This document shows positions 44,242-53,386 of a DNA stretch of 64,000 nucleotides, piece by piece. Each line of letters opens with the position of its first letter. Within the stretch, counting starts at the first letter, position 1. The stretch spans positions 117,214 through 181,213 of the forward strand of contig NZ_CABMQJ010000003.1 of NCBI RefSeq assembly GCF_902388705.1, given 5' to 3'. Below the pieces are notes generated by a model, which had not been told where the DNA came from, did no database searches, and saw only the letters and a program-made list of their open reading frames with translations. The position numbers and the translations under genes are program-made. The DNA is from an uncultured Alistipes sp. Lineage in GTDB: Bacteria; Bacteroidota; Bacteroidia; Bacteroidales; Rikenellaceae.

Positions 44242-46011
44242 ATGAAAAAGACCATTTATACGCTTCTCTGCCTGTTGCTGGCGGCCGGCCTTTCGTCCTG
44301 CCAGGACTGGTTTATCGAGAAGCCCGAAGTGACGGGCATGGATCAGGACGAAGTCTTCAGCACGGCCAAGAATGCCGAAGGGGCTATCGCCGAGGCTTAC
44401 GGCACGATTCTCTCCTCGGGTCTTCCCGTGCTGGTGTGGAACAACTCCCCGATTATGCCTTACGAAACGACCGAAGCCATCATGGGCGGCGAAGACCTCT
44501 GCCGCCTGACGTGGGGCTATATGGACAAACAGGTCGTGGCGGGCATGCTGGCCAACAACGAGAATAACGGCGCCGGCTATACCGACGACTATTTCCCCAA
44601 CAACTACGCCTATATCCGCAAGGCGTGGCTCGTGTACGAGAACATCGACAAGGTCGCCGACATGTCCGACCGCGACAAAGCCGTCGTCAAGGCCGAAATG
44701 CAGGTGCTGGTGGCCTTCCGCTACGTGGAGATGCTCAAGCGCTACGGCGGCGTGCCGCTGGTCGAGTCTACGCTCACCACGGTCGACGTGCGTTCCCGCG
44801 CCACCGTGCAGCAGACGCTCGATTTCATCGTGGAGCTGTGCCAGTCCGCCGCCGCGACGCTCGAGGGCGTGCGCTGGCCGGCCGATTGGCTGGGACGCGT
44901 GAACAAGGGCGTGGCGCTGGCCGTCAAGGCCGAGGCGCTGATGTATGCCGCCCGTCCGCTCTTCAATGCCGACGCTCCCTACATGCAGATGGCCGATCCC
45001 GCGAACAACGAGATGATTTGGCTCGGGGGCTACGACGCCAAGCGCTGGGAAACAGCCCGCCTGGCCAACCAGGAGGTGATCGACTGGGGCAAGGCCAACG
45101 GCTTCGAACTCATCGACACGGGCGACCCCGTCAAGGATTACGGTACGGCCGTCGGCACGCCGTCGAACCGCGAGGTGCTGCTGGCCTACAAACAGCAGCG
45201 CGAGTCCGACGACAACGGCATCTACAAGAACTACACCTTCATGCCGACCCATACCGGACACGACCTGGGACAGTACCGCGGCACCGGCTACGGGCAGCTT
45301 TGCCAGTACCGCAAGGCCGACGGCACGGATCAGACGTGGGCGGGCGTGGACGACTGGCGTCCGGCCGGCGAATACCGCGACAAGGCCGAAGAGCTGGAAC
45401 CCCGTGCGCAGGCGTCGCTCTATTTCTACGGCGTCAACCCCAAGAACAATACGGGTAACAGCCGCTGGGATTTGTACCAGAACTGGCAGCTCGAATACAA
45501 GTGGCAGGACGGCTGTGCCAAGAACATCAAATTCTGGTATGAAGCCGGTTCGCGCGAATGGTTCGAATTCCCCATCTACCGCATGGCGGAGTTCTATCTC
45601 AACGTCGCCGAAGCCTACAACGAGGAGGGCAACCCGACCATGGCGCTCCGCTACCTGAACGACATCCGGGGGCGCGGGGGCATTCCCGACGAAACGCAGA
45701 CCGACAAGGTGCAGCTGCGGCGGAGCATCCACCGCGAATGGGCCGTGGAATTCTACGAGGAGAACCAGTGGTACCCCCACGCCCGCCACTGGAAGGAAGG
45801 GGCGTCGATGATCGGCGGGGCCAAGTACAAATTCGAGTTTTCGCAGGCTCCCGGCGTGTCGTGGAATCCCCGCAAACCCGAGGAGTTCGCCAACTACACG
45901 CGCAAGCCGTCCTATGTCGCCGAATACATGTGGCACGAGCGCATGTCCCTCTCGCCCTTTACGCTCAGCGAGGTGAATAAGGGGTATCTGGTGCAGAATC
46001 CCGGATATTGA
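44242..46011 (+). CDS. SusD/RagB-family lipoprotein, first of two in PUL B
   Basis: 589 residues with lipobox ending at Cys20 (GLSSC). SusD signatures: MLKRYGGVPLVES near 161-173, IYRMAEFYLNVAEAYNEEG near 444-462, REWAVEFYEENQWYPHARHWK near 497-517 and the closing VQNPGY. It binds glycan at the surface and caps the SusC encoded 11 bases upstream. Its end overlaps the earliest possible start of the next gene by four bases, so the four susCD genes form one unit. Confidence 0.95.
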   Translation: MKKTIYTLLCLLLAAGLSSCQDWFIEKPEVTGMDQDEVFSTAKNAEGAIAEAYGTILSSGLPVLVWNNSPIMPYETTEAIMGGEDLCRLTWGYMDKQVVAGMLANNENNGAGYTDDYFPNNYAYIRKAWLVYENIDKVADMSDRDKAVVKAEMQVLVAFRYVEMLKRYGGVPLVESTLTTVDVRSRATVQQTLDFIVELCQSAAATLEGVRWPADWLGRVNKGVALAVKAEALMYAARPLFNADAPYMQMADPANNEMIWLGGYDAKRWETARLANQEVIDWGKANGFELIDTGDPVKDYGTAVGTPSNREVLLAYKQQRESDDNGIYKNYTFMPTHTGHDLGQYRGTGYGQLCQYRKADGTDQTWAGVDDWRPAGEYRDKAEELEPRAQASLYFYGVNPKNNTGNSRWDLYQNWQLEYKWQDGCAKNIKFWYEAGSREWFEFPIYRMAEFYLNVAEAYNEEGNPTMALRYLNDIRGRGGIPDETQTDKVQLRRSIHREWAVEFYEENQWYPHARHWKEGASMIGGAKYKFEFSQAPGVSWNPRKPEEFANYTRKPSYVAEYMWHERMSLSPFTLSEVNKGYLVQNPGY

Positions 46012-46052
46012 TCCGCCGAAACACAATCGTTTACCGAAAAAAACAGAATTAC

Positions 46053-48890
46053 ATGAATCCCAACCATATGAAAAGTGTGTTCCTCGGAGGCGCGGCTCTC
46101 GCGGTTCTGGCCGTCGGTGGCGCCGGCTCGGTTTCCGCCCGGGATACCGCGGCTGCGGAACAGCCCGACAGTGCGGCCCTGGAATATGTGATCCCCGGGA
46201 CGTCCGCCCGGACCAAGGCGGCGCTAATCACCTCGTCCGTTTCTTCCGTGACGGGCGACGAGGTGTCCATTCCGTCGGCCAATATCAACAACATGCTCTA
46301 CGGCCGTATTCCGGGCCTGGTCGTGTCGCAGACCAACGGGGAACCCGGCTACGATGCCGCTACGCTCAATATCCGCGGCGTGGCGACCTACAACAACTCC
46401 TCGCTGCCGGTCTATGTCGACGGCTTCCAGACCAACATGGCCTATTTCCAGTTCCTCTCGCCTTCCGAAATCGACCGGATCGAGGTGCTGAAAGATGCCG
46501 CGGCGCTGGCCCCCTTCGGCATGCGGGGCGCCAACGGCGTGATATGGGTCACGACCAAACGCGGCCGTATCGGCCGTCCGCGGGTCACGGTCAATGTCCG
46601 CGGTGGCGTGCAGCAGCCCATGAACCTCCAGAAACCGCTGCGTACGGGCGACTATACCCGGCTTTACAACGAGGCGGCAAGCAACGACAACGGCAATGTC
46701 TGGACGCCCTATTATACCGACGACCAAATCGCCCAGCTGCCCGACGTGGACTGGTACCGCGAGGTCACCAAGAAAGCCACGCCCTATACCGATGCCGACG
46801 TGTCGGTTTCGGGCGGTGACAAGACCGTGCGTTATTTCGTGCTGTTCGGCTATATGGGGCAGCGGGGAATCTACGACACGCCTACCAACGACACGCTGGC
46901 CAACGCGGGCATCGACCGCTACAACATCCGCACGAACCTCGACATGAACCTCTTCAATTTCCTCGAAGCCAAGGTGGACGTCGGCGGACGCATCGAGGAT
47001 CGCCGTTATCCCAACCGTGCCGCGGGTAACCTGTGGAACGACCTTGCCAAATACCCCAGCTCGGTTTATCCCGTGCAGAATCCCGACGGGACGTGGACGG
47101 GTACCCCGATTTACAATTTCAACCCCCTGGCCTCGATTAAGGCACTGGGGCGCAACTCCACGCACGACCGCACCCTGCAGGCCAATTTCCAGCTGAAGGA
47201 GCGGCTCGATTTCCTCGCGCAGGGGCTCTACCTCTCGGAGGCGATGTCGTTGAGCAGCTGGACGCGCGACGGCGCGAGCAACAGGCGCAACTATTCGCGC
47301 TGGCTCGACGGGACGCAGCAGACCACCGACAACGACACCCCCTATACCCGCGGCGAGGACAGCGGCCAGAACCAGTGGACGTGGCAGCATTACAACGCGA
47401 CGCTGGGTTACGACGGAACCTTCGGACAGCATGTGCTTTCCGCTTCGGCCGGGATACTCTACAATATCTACAAGACCGACTTCTCGCAGAACGGCGCTGC
47501 CGGCAAAATGATCGAATACCGCCATATGACCGTCAACGGCGCCGTCAACTATGCCTACGACGACCGTTATGTGGCGACCTTCTCCTTTGCCGCCGACGGT
47601 TCGGACAATTACAGACCCGGCAACCGCTGGGGTTTCTATCCCTCGCTCGGCCTGGGCTGGGTCGTATCCCGGGAGCCTTTCCTGCGGGACAGCCGTACGG
47701 TCGATTTTCTTAAAATCAGGGCTTCGGTCGGCAAGAACGGCTGGGACCCGATGGGCGAGATGCGTTACCTGTGGGAGGGTTACTACACGGGTCGCGGCGG
47801 CCTCAATACGGGCAACAGCGAACATACGTGGCACGGGGGAACGGCGCTGTCCTACCTCCCGAACTCCGATATTTTTGCCGAAAAGAGCCTGAAGTACGAC
47901 GCCGGCATCGACGTGCGCCTGTGGAACAGACTGGGCGTGAACGTCGATTTCTTCCTCGAGAAACGTTCGGGTATCGTGACCCAGGACTGGATGATTCCCG
48001 GTGCTTCGGGCGTGGACAACCCGCCTTACCGCAACATCGGCAAGATGATTAACAAGGGTTTTGAGGTGCAGCTCTCCTGGGCCGACCGCGTGGGCGACTT
48101 CAATTACGCGCTCACGGGCATGGCCTCCTACAACAGCAACAAGATCGACTACATGGCCGAGATTGTGACCGTCCCGACGGCTGCGCGCACGGGCCAGCGG
48201 CTCAATGCCCTGTTCGGATACGTGGCCGACGGCTTCTACGACTGGGAGGACTTCGATGTCAACGGCGAGCTCAAGGAGGGGCTTCCCAAGCCTACGTTCG
48301 GTGCCGTGCAGCCCGGCGACATCAAATACAGGAACCTGAACGGCGATACGGTCATCGACGAGAACGACCAGACGGCCATCGGCGACTCCTACCTGCCCAA
48401 GCTGCAGTACTCGTTCTCGCTGGCGGCTTCCTGGAAGGGGTTCGACCTCTTCGCCCTTTTCCAGGGCGCTGCCGGACGCGATGTGAACCTGCTCGACGCG
48501 CCTTTGCAGAACGTGGCGTTCCGCGATAACGGCAACGTCTACAAGATTGCCGAAGGCCGCTGGGCCTATTATCCCGAACAGGGAATCGACACGCGCGCCA
48601 CGGCCACCTACCCGCGCCTGTCGTTGCAGGACAACAGCAACAACTACCGCAATTCGACGCTCTGGAAGCGCAACGGCGATTTCCTCAAGCTGCGTAACGT
48701 GGAGCTGGGCTACACCTTCACGCAGCCCTCGTTGAGCAAGGCCGGCATCTCGAAAATCCGCGTCTACTTAAGCGGTGTCAATCTGCTGACCGTCAGCAAG
48801 CTGATGCGCGACTACGACATCGATCCCGAAATCCTTTCCGGCCACCCGGCGCTGAAATCCTACAACCTCGGTCTGACCGTAACCTTCTAA
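46053..48890 (+). CDS. SusC/RagA-family outer-membrane protein lacking the carboxypeptidase-like domain (second in PUL B)
   Basis: About 945 residues. After the signal peptide (to about VSARD) it goes almost directly to a plug domain (SVTGDEVSIPSANINNMLYG, then VLKDAAALAPFGMRGANGVI) and the barrel, ending in LGLTVTF. The carboxypeptidase-D-like domain and a clear TonB box, present in the other two SusC proteins here, are absent. The frame is open from 46008; the ATG at 46053 (or 46068) gives the best signal peptide. It pairs with the SusD 11 bases downstream. Tandem susCD pairs in one operon usually import related fragments of one glycan. Confidence 0.92.
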   Translation: MNPNHMKSVFLGGAALAVLAVGGAGSVSARDTAAAEQPDSAALEYVIPGTSARTKAALITSSVSSVTGDEVSIPSANINNMLYGRIPGLVVSQTNGEPGYDAATLNIRGVATYNNSSLPVYVDGFQTNMAYFQFLSPSEIDRIEVLKDAAALAPFGMRGANGVIWVTTKRGRIGRPRVTVNVRGGVQQPMNLQKPLRTGDYTRLYNEAASNDNGNVWTPYYTDDQIAQLPDVDWYREVTKKATPYTDADVSVSGGDKTVRYFVLFGYMGQRGIYDTPTNDTLANAGIDRYNIRTNLDMNLFNFLEAKVDVGGRIEDRRYPNRAAGNLWNDLAKYPSSVYPVQNPDGTWTGTPIYNFNPLASIKALGRNSTHDRTLQANFQLKERLDFLAQGLYLSEAMSLSSWTRDGASNRRNYSRWLDGTQQTTDNDTPYTRGEDSGQNQWTWQHYNATLGYDGTFGQHVLSASAGILYNIYKTDFSQNGAAGKMIEYRHMTVNGAVNYAYDDRYVATFSFAADGSDNYRPGNRWGFYPSLGLGWVVSREPFLRDSRTVDFLKIRASVGKNGWDPMGEMRYLWEGYYTGRGGLNTGNSEHTWHGGTALSYLPNSDIFAEKSLKYDAGIDVRLWNRLGVNVDFFLEKRSGIVTQDWMIPGASGVDNPPYRNIGKMINKGFEVQLSWADRVGDFNYALTGMASYNSNKIDYMAEIVTVPTAARTGQRLNALFGYVADGFYDWEDFDVNGELKEGLPKPTFGAVQPGDIKYRNLNGDTVIDENDQTAIGDSYLPKLQYSFSLAASWKGFDLFALFQGAAGRDVNLLDAPLQNVAFRDNGNVYKIAEGRWAYYPEQGIDTRATATYPRLSLQDNSNNYRNSTLWKRNGDFLKLRNVELGYTFTQPSLSKAGISKIRVYLSGVNLLTVSKLMRDYDIDPEILSGHPALKSYNLGLTVTF

Positions 48891-48901
48891 ACACGACTGC
48901 C

Positions 48902-50575
48902 ATGATACGAAAAAATATGAAACTCCTTTTCGCGGGCGCCCTCCTCTGCTCCTTGTTCCTGGCGGGGTGCGATGCGCTCGACACCAAGGAAGACCTGAAC
49001 CTGACGGACGAGATGATGGCCACGCGCCGCTACCAGATGTTCGACTGGGGATACCGCGTTTATGAACACATTCCCTACGGGTTCACGGCCATCGACGGCA
49101 ACCTGTTCGCAGCCGTTTCCGACGAGGCGCAATACGTGACCACGTTCAGCTCCACACAGCGGTTCAACGAAGGCAGCTGGGGTATCCACTACAACCCCGA
49201 CGATTGCTATACGAGTTATTACAACGGCATTTACGCGGCCCATGACTACCTCGACAAATCGGCCGATTACAAGTATATCCTCGGTATGCACCGCGACACG
49301 CTCACTTCGAACGGTCTGGACAGTTACCGCCGCGATTTGGTCGACGTGGAGCGTCTGCGCGCCGAGGCGCATGTGCTCAAAGCCTATTACTATTTCGAAC
49401 TCGCCAAGCGTTACGGCGGGGTGCCCCTCGTCGACCGCGTGTATGACGACCGGAAGCAGGCTAACCTTCCGCGCGGTACGTTCGACGAGGTTGTCGACCT
49501 CATCCTGCGCGAGATCGAAGGGGTGCGCAACGAACTGGTCGTCGACTGGCGGGCCGAGAACCTCGACGAGAAGTCGGGGCGCATTACGCGCGGCGCGGCT
49601 TTGGCGCTCAAATCGCGGACGCTGCTCTATGCCGCCAGCCCGCAGTTCAATCCCTCGGGCGACAAGTCCAGGTGGGCGGCTGCTGCCGCTGCCGCTTTCG
49701 AGGTGATTAACATGGGCATCTACTCCCTGCATTCCGATTACGGCGGGCTGTTCGTCGCCGAAACCTCCACGACCAGTCCCGAAACCATCTGGGCCGTGCG
49801 TATGGGGGCGACCAACGAATTCGAACGCAAGAATTATCCCATCGGCACGCAGGGCGGCGGTACGGGTATCTGCCCTTCGCAGAACCTCGTCGAGGCCTAT
49901 GAATCCGCAGGAGAGGATGCGGACGATGCCTATGCCGGCCTCGACCCGCGCTTTTATGCCACCGTCCTGCGCAACGGGGATACATGGAACGGCCGCACGC
50001 TCGAGATCTATGCGGGCGGCGCCGACGACCCCGCCCGGAAGAACGCTTCGCCCACGGGGTATTACCTGCGCAAGTTCCTGAACGAAAACCTGAACCTCAC
50101 CAACGACGACAAGCGGCTTCGCAGCTGGATCGTTTTCCGCTATGCCGAAATATTGCTTAACTTTGCCGAAGCGATGAACGAGGCCTACGGCCCCGACGAC
50201 GCCCACGGCTACGGGATGACGGCGCGCGACGCCGTGGATGCCGTGCGCAGCCGCACGGGTGTGGCCATGCCTTCGGTCGACGTCGCCCCGGGCGATGCGG
50301 CTGCCATGCGCACGGCCATCAAACACGAGCGCCGCATCGAGCTGGCTTTCGAAGACCACCGTTACTGGGATCTCCGGCGCTGGAACGATGCCGGTACGGA
50401 GCTCAACCGGCCCCTGCGCGGTGTGAAAGTGACCCGCAGCGGCGATGGCTTCGCCTACACGCCTTTCGAAGTGGCCAAACGCTCCTTCGAGGCGCCGAAA
50501 ATGAACCTTTATCCGATCCCGCAGGCCGAAATCGTGAAATCGGGCGGGGTCCTCGAGCAGAATCCGGGTTGGTAG
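48902..50575 (+). CDS. SusD/RagB-family lipoprotein, second in PUL B
   Basis: 557 residues with a lipobox ending at Cys23 (LFLAGC). SusD markers: YYFELAKRYGGVPLVDRVYD near 161-180, WIVFRYAEILLNFAEAMNEA near 409-428, HERRIELAFEDHRYWDLRRW near 478-497 and the final LEQNPGW. It binds the ligand of the SusC 11 bases upstream. An alternative ATG 15 bases inside also gives a good signal peptide. A small DUF1735 lipoprotein gene follows after 18 bases. Confidence 0.95.
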   Translation: MIRKNMKLLFAGALLCSLFLAGCDALDTKEDLNLTDEMMATRRYQMFDWGYRVYEHIPYGFTAIDGNLFAAVSDEAQYVTTFSSTQRFNEGSWGIHYNPDDCYTSYYNGIYAAHDYLDKSADYKYILGMHRDTLTSNGLDSYRRDLVDVERLRAEAHVLKAYYYFELAKRYGGVPLVDRVYDDRKQANLPRGTFDEVVDLILREIEGVRNELVVDWRAENLDEKSGRITRGAALALKSRTLLYAASPQFNPSGDKSRWAAAAAAAFEVINMGIYSLHSDYGGLFVAETSTTSPETIWAVRMGATNEFERKNYPIGTQGGGTGICPSQNLVEAYESAGEDADDAYAGLDPRFYATVLRNGDTWNGRTLEIYAGGADDPARKNASPTGYYLRKFLNENLNLTNDDKRLRSWIVFRYAEILLNFAEAMNEAYGPDDAHGYGMTARDAVDAVRSRTGVAMPSVDVAPGDAAAMRTAIKHERRIELAFEDHRYWDLRRWNDAGTELNRPLRGVKVTRSGDGFAYTPFEVAKRSFEAPKMNLYPIPQAEIVKSGGVLEQNPGW

Positions 50576-50593
50576 ACCGAAAAATATCGAACT

Positions 50594-51127
50594 ATGAGAA
50601 AGATTGTTATATTCTTTTCTGTGCTGCTCCTCGCATGCGGAGCGGCCTCATGCCAGAAAGCCGACAGCGAAAGGCCCTGGGGCAGTGCGGTGATTTATAT
50701 GCCGCAGGCCAGCTACACTCCCTATGCCGTGCCCAACGGCGGGACGGCGCAGCAGTCCAACAAGAACTACAGCGTCGACAAGGATGCGGGCAAGGTGCGG
50801 ATTTTCCTGGGAATCTACCGCGCCGGGCTGGAGGAGTTGCAGGCCTATATGGTCTATGTTTCCGCGGGCACTGTGCCCCTGGACGGCACGACGCTGCTGC
50901 CCGACGGGGCGTACAAGCTGCCCTCCTCGGTGAGCTGCCCCGACGGGAAACGCGACGCGACCTTTTTCCTCACGGTCGACATCGCCTACCTGAAGGCCAA
51001 TGCCGACAAGGATTTCTCCCTGCCGGTCACCATCTCCGACCCCACGCGCTATGCGCTCAACGAGAAGCTCACCACGACGCAGGTGCGCATCGACACGTCG
51101 GAGCTGCTCTCGAAAGAGGGGCTGTAA
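50594..51127 (+). CDS. DUF1735-domain surface lipoprotein
   Basis: 177 residues with a lipobox ending at Cys20 (GAASC). The mature protein starts with WGSAVIYMPQAS, the typical opening of the DUF1735 (BT_3987-like) beta domain, and is a single such domain. Proteins of this kind follow susD in many Bacteroidales PULs and serve as accessory surface glycan-binding proteins or adaptors. It is the fifth gene of the susCD-susCD operon. A strong hairpin follows its stop. Confidence 0.82.
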   Translation: MRKIVIFFSVLLLACGAASCQKADSERPWGSAVIYMPQASYTPYAVPNGGTAQQSNKNYSVDKDAGKVRIFLGIYRAGLEELQAYMVYVSAGTVPLDGTTLLPDGAYKLPSSVSCPDGKRDATFFLTVDIAYLKANADKDFSLPVTISDPTRYALNEKLTTTQVRIDTSELLSKEGL

Positions 51128-51150
51128 CCCGGCCCGGCCACCATTCCGGC

Positions 51151-51178
51151 CCGGAGCCGCCAAAAAAGGCGGCTCCGG
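51151..51178 (+). other. Stable hairpin between the DUF1735 and DUF4038 genes
   Basis: CCGGAGCCGCC (51151-51161), an A6 loop, GGCGGCTCCGG (51168-51178): a perfect 11-bp stem. The T content after it is broken (GTTGCCGTTTTGTTT), so it may terminate only partly or protect the upstream mRNA. Confidence 0.6.
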
Positions 51179-51218
51179 TTGCCGTTTTGTTTCCGGATGC
51201 CGTATAAAACCGGTTTAT

Positions 51219-52655
51219 ATGAGAAAGTTATTTGCCGTACTGATTTTTGCGCTCTTCCTTGCCCCTGCTGCCCTGTGCGCCCGGCCGGCCTCCCGCGGCC
51301 GCATCGTCGTGCATCCCGGCGGGCGTTACCTGCAATATGCCGGCGGCAGCCCGTTTTTCTACCTGGGCGACACGGCGTGGGAGCTGTTCCACCGTACGAC
51401 GCGCGAGCAGGCGCGCCTCTATCTCGAAGACCGTGCCCGCAAAGGGTTCACGGTCATACAGGCTGTATGCCTTGCGGAGCGCGACGGGCTGCGCGTCGCC
51501 AATGCCTACGGCGAATTGCCGTTTGCCGATGCGGAGTTCACCCGGCCCAACGAGCGGTATTTCGCATATGTGGACGAAGTTATCGCCCTGGCCGACTCGC
51601 TGGGACTGGTCGTCGGCCTGCTGCCCTCCTGGGGCGACAAGTTCTGCCTGAAATGGGGCCCCGGGCCCGAAATCTTCACGACGGAAGAGCGTGCCGAGGC
51701 TTTCGGACGTTATCTGGGGGAGCGCTACCGGGCCCGGCGGAATATCATCTGGATACTGGGCGGCGACCGTCCTCCCGAAGGGCGCGAACCGATATTGCGG
51801 GCTTTCGCCCGGGGCATCGCCTGCGGTGTCGCCGGCCGGGAGGATTATGCGGCCTGCCTGATTACCTACCATCCGTGGGGAAAGTCCTCGTCGGGCGACT
51901 GGCTGCACGACGAGCAGTGGCTCGCGTTCAATATGCAGCAGAACGGCCATGCCTACGATTTCGATGTCTGGGAACGTATCGCCCGCGATTATGCCCGGCA
52001 GCCGGTCAAACCCGTGCTGGACGGCGAGCCGATTTACGAAGAGCATCCGATTGACTTCGACCGCGAGAAATACGGCACTTCCGAAGCCCTGCATGTGCGG
52101 CGGGCTTTCTACCACGAGGTCTTTTCCGGGGCCTGCGGACACACCTACGGCTGCCATGCCGTATGGCAGATGTGGGAACCCGGCAAGTACGCACCCGTCA
52201 CGGGACCCGTGCGGAGCTGGCAGGAGTCCCTGTCGCTGCCCGGGGCATACCAGGTGTGCTACGGGCGCGAACTCCTCGAGAGCCGTCCGTTTTTCCGCCG
52301 CATTCCCGACCAGGGCGTTATCGCCGGGGATGCCGGCAGCGGGCATGACCGCTGTACGGCCACGCGCGACAGCCTCGGCACCTATGCCATGGTCTACTCC
52401 GAGAGCGGCCGGCCGTTTGCTGTCGATCTGGGGCGGATTTCCGGGAAACGTATTGTAGCCTGGTGGTACGACGTGCGCAGCGGGCGTCCGCTGCGGATCG
52501 GCGAATTCCGCCGCCGGGAGGCCGGTGCGACGATGACTTTTACGCCCCCGACCTGCGGCAAGGGGAACGATTGGGTGCTCGTGCTCGACGACGCGCGGAT
52601 GAAATACCCGGCCCCCGGGAAGTGCCGGGTGCCCCGTGCCGGGGCTTCCCGATAA
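51219..52655 (+). CDS. DUF4038-domain glycoside hydrolase (GH140-like)
   Basis: 478 residues with a signal peptide (about 1-21). The DUF4038 TIM barrel begins at GGRYLQYAGGSPFFYLGDTAWEL; candidate catalytic residues are Asp183 (WILGGDRPP) and Glu270 (VLDGEPIYE). A C-terminal putative collagen-binding-type beta domain (about 385-470, YSESGRPFAVDLGRISGKRI) is the usual partner. Characterised relatives include GH140 apiosidase from pectin degradation; other DUF4038 enzymes act on different glycosides, so specificity is open. The frame is open upstream to 51000, but the ATG at 51219 gives the signal peptide. It is the last gene of PUL B and is followed by a terminator. Confidence 0.88.
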   Translation: MRKLFAVLIFALFLAPAALCARPASRGRIVVHPGGRYLQYAGGSPFFYLGDTAWELFHRTTREQARLYLEDRARKGFTVIQAVCLAERDGLRVANAYGELPFADAEFTRPNERYFAYVDEVIALADSLGLVVGLLPSWGDKFCLKWGPGPEIFTTEERAEAFGRYLGERYRARRNIIWILGGDRPPEGREPILRAFARGIACGVAGREDYAACLITYHPWGKSSSGDWLHDEQWLAFNMQQNGHAYDFDVWERIARDYARQPVKPVLDGEPIYEEHPIDFDREKYGTSEALHVRRAFYHEVFSGACGHTYGCHAVWQMWEPGKYAPVTGPVRSWQESLSLPGAYQVCYGRELLESRPFFRRIPDQGVIAGDAGSGHDRCTATRDSLGTYAMVYSESGRPFAVDLGRISGKRIVAWWYDVRSGRPLRIGEFRRREAGATMTFTPPTCGKGNDWVLVLDDARMKYPAPGKCRVPRAGASR

Positions 52656-52746
52656 GCGCGTGTCCCGTGCGTTTTTCCCGGGTGGGCACAGGTCTTCCCT
52701 CCCCGCCGGTTGTGTCCGGCCCCGGCTGCCTTTTGCCTGTATAACG

Positions 52747-52779
52747 AAACACCCCGCACGCAATCGTGCGGGGTGTTTT
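52747..52779. terminator. Bidirectional intrinsic terminator between PUL B and the pigment-lipid operon
   Basis: AAACACCCCGCACG (52747-52760), CAAT loop, CGTGCGGGGTGTTTT (52765-52779): a perfect 14-bp stem with T or A runs on both sides. It can end both the DUF4038 gene (plus) and the operon ending at 52801 (minus). Confidence 0.9.
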
Positions 52780-52800
52780 CCGGTGCGGGGTGATCTCCCT

Positions 52801-53373
52801 TTATCTGGTCAGGTATTTGCCCTGTTTCTTGAGGGCGTTGTATACCGAGCCGGCCCAGTAGTTGCGCAGGCCGAACCCGCCGGCTTTGCCGGCCATGTCC
52901 ATTTGGATGATGACCTGCTGCGTGGCGGGGTCGAACAGCACGGCCGTGTAGTGCCCGATACCGTTGCCCTTGTCGAGCGTCGAGGCTATCAGCAGCAGCC
53001 CCTTGTTGCCCGAATGGTTGTTGTAGCGGGCCAGAATCTGCGGAAGCTGCGCCGCGATGTCGGGCGTGGTGCTCCGCGGGGTGAACTGCTCCGCCGCCAG
53101 TGCTCCCAGCGATTCGTTGGCCTGTTCGATAGTGGTCGAGAGGATGTCTATGCCGGTGAATTTGGCGACGTCGTATTTCCTGGGCTCCGAAAGGAAGAGT
53201 TTGTTGATTTGCCCGAACGCCCGGATGAAATCTCCCGGCTCCTCGTCCGTCCCTATCACGTCGACGCAGCTGAAATCCACGCCGTAGAAATCGGCCGACG
53301 CCGAAACTTTTCCTTTTTGTGCGAAACCGGTTGCGGCGAGCAGGCACAACGCGGCGGTGAGTAATTTTTTCAT
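52801..53373 (-). CDS. Small secreted protein of unknown function, last gene of the pigment-lipid operon
   Basis: 190 residues with a Sec signal peptide (about 1-18, ending TGFA) and no lipobox. I recognise no domain with certainty. The mature part contains SADFYGVDFSCVDVIG near 26-41, NKLFLSEPRKYDVAKFTGID near 57-76 and VLFDPATQQVIIQMDMAGKA near 145-164, and looks like a mixed alpha/beta fold. It starts 13 bases after the ligase gene and precedes the operon terminator. Its function is unknown; location suggests a periplasmic role in handling the aryl-polyene-type product. Confidence 0.75.
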   Translation of the reverse strand: MKKLLTAALCLLAATGFAQKGKVSASADFYGVDFSCVDVIGTDEEPGDFIRAFGQINKLFLSEPRKYDVAKFTGIDILSTTIEQANESLGALAAEQFTPRSTTPDIAAQLPQILARYNNHSGNKGLLLIASTLDKGNGIGHYTAVLFDPATQQVIIQMDMAGKAGGFGLRNYWAGSVYNALKKQGKYLTR

Positions 53374-53386
53374 GGCGGCGAAACTT

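Noticed and set aside
46008..46052. Earlier ATG at 46008 for the second PUL B SusC
   Set aside because: It overlaps the SusD stop and adds 15 charged residues before the signal peptide; the ATG at 46053 gives a normal signal sequence.
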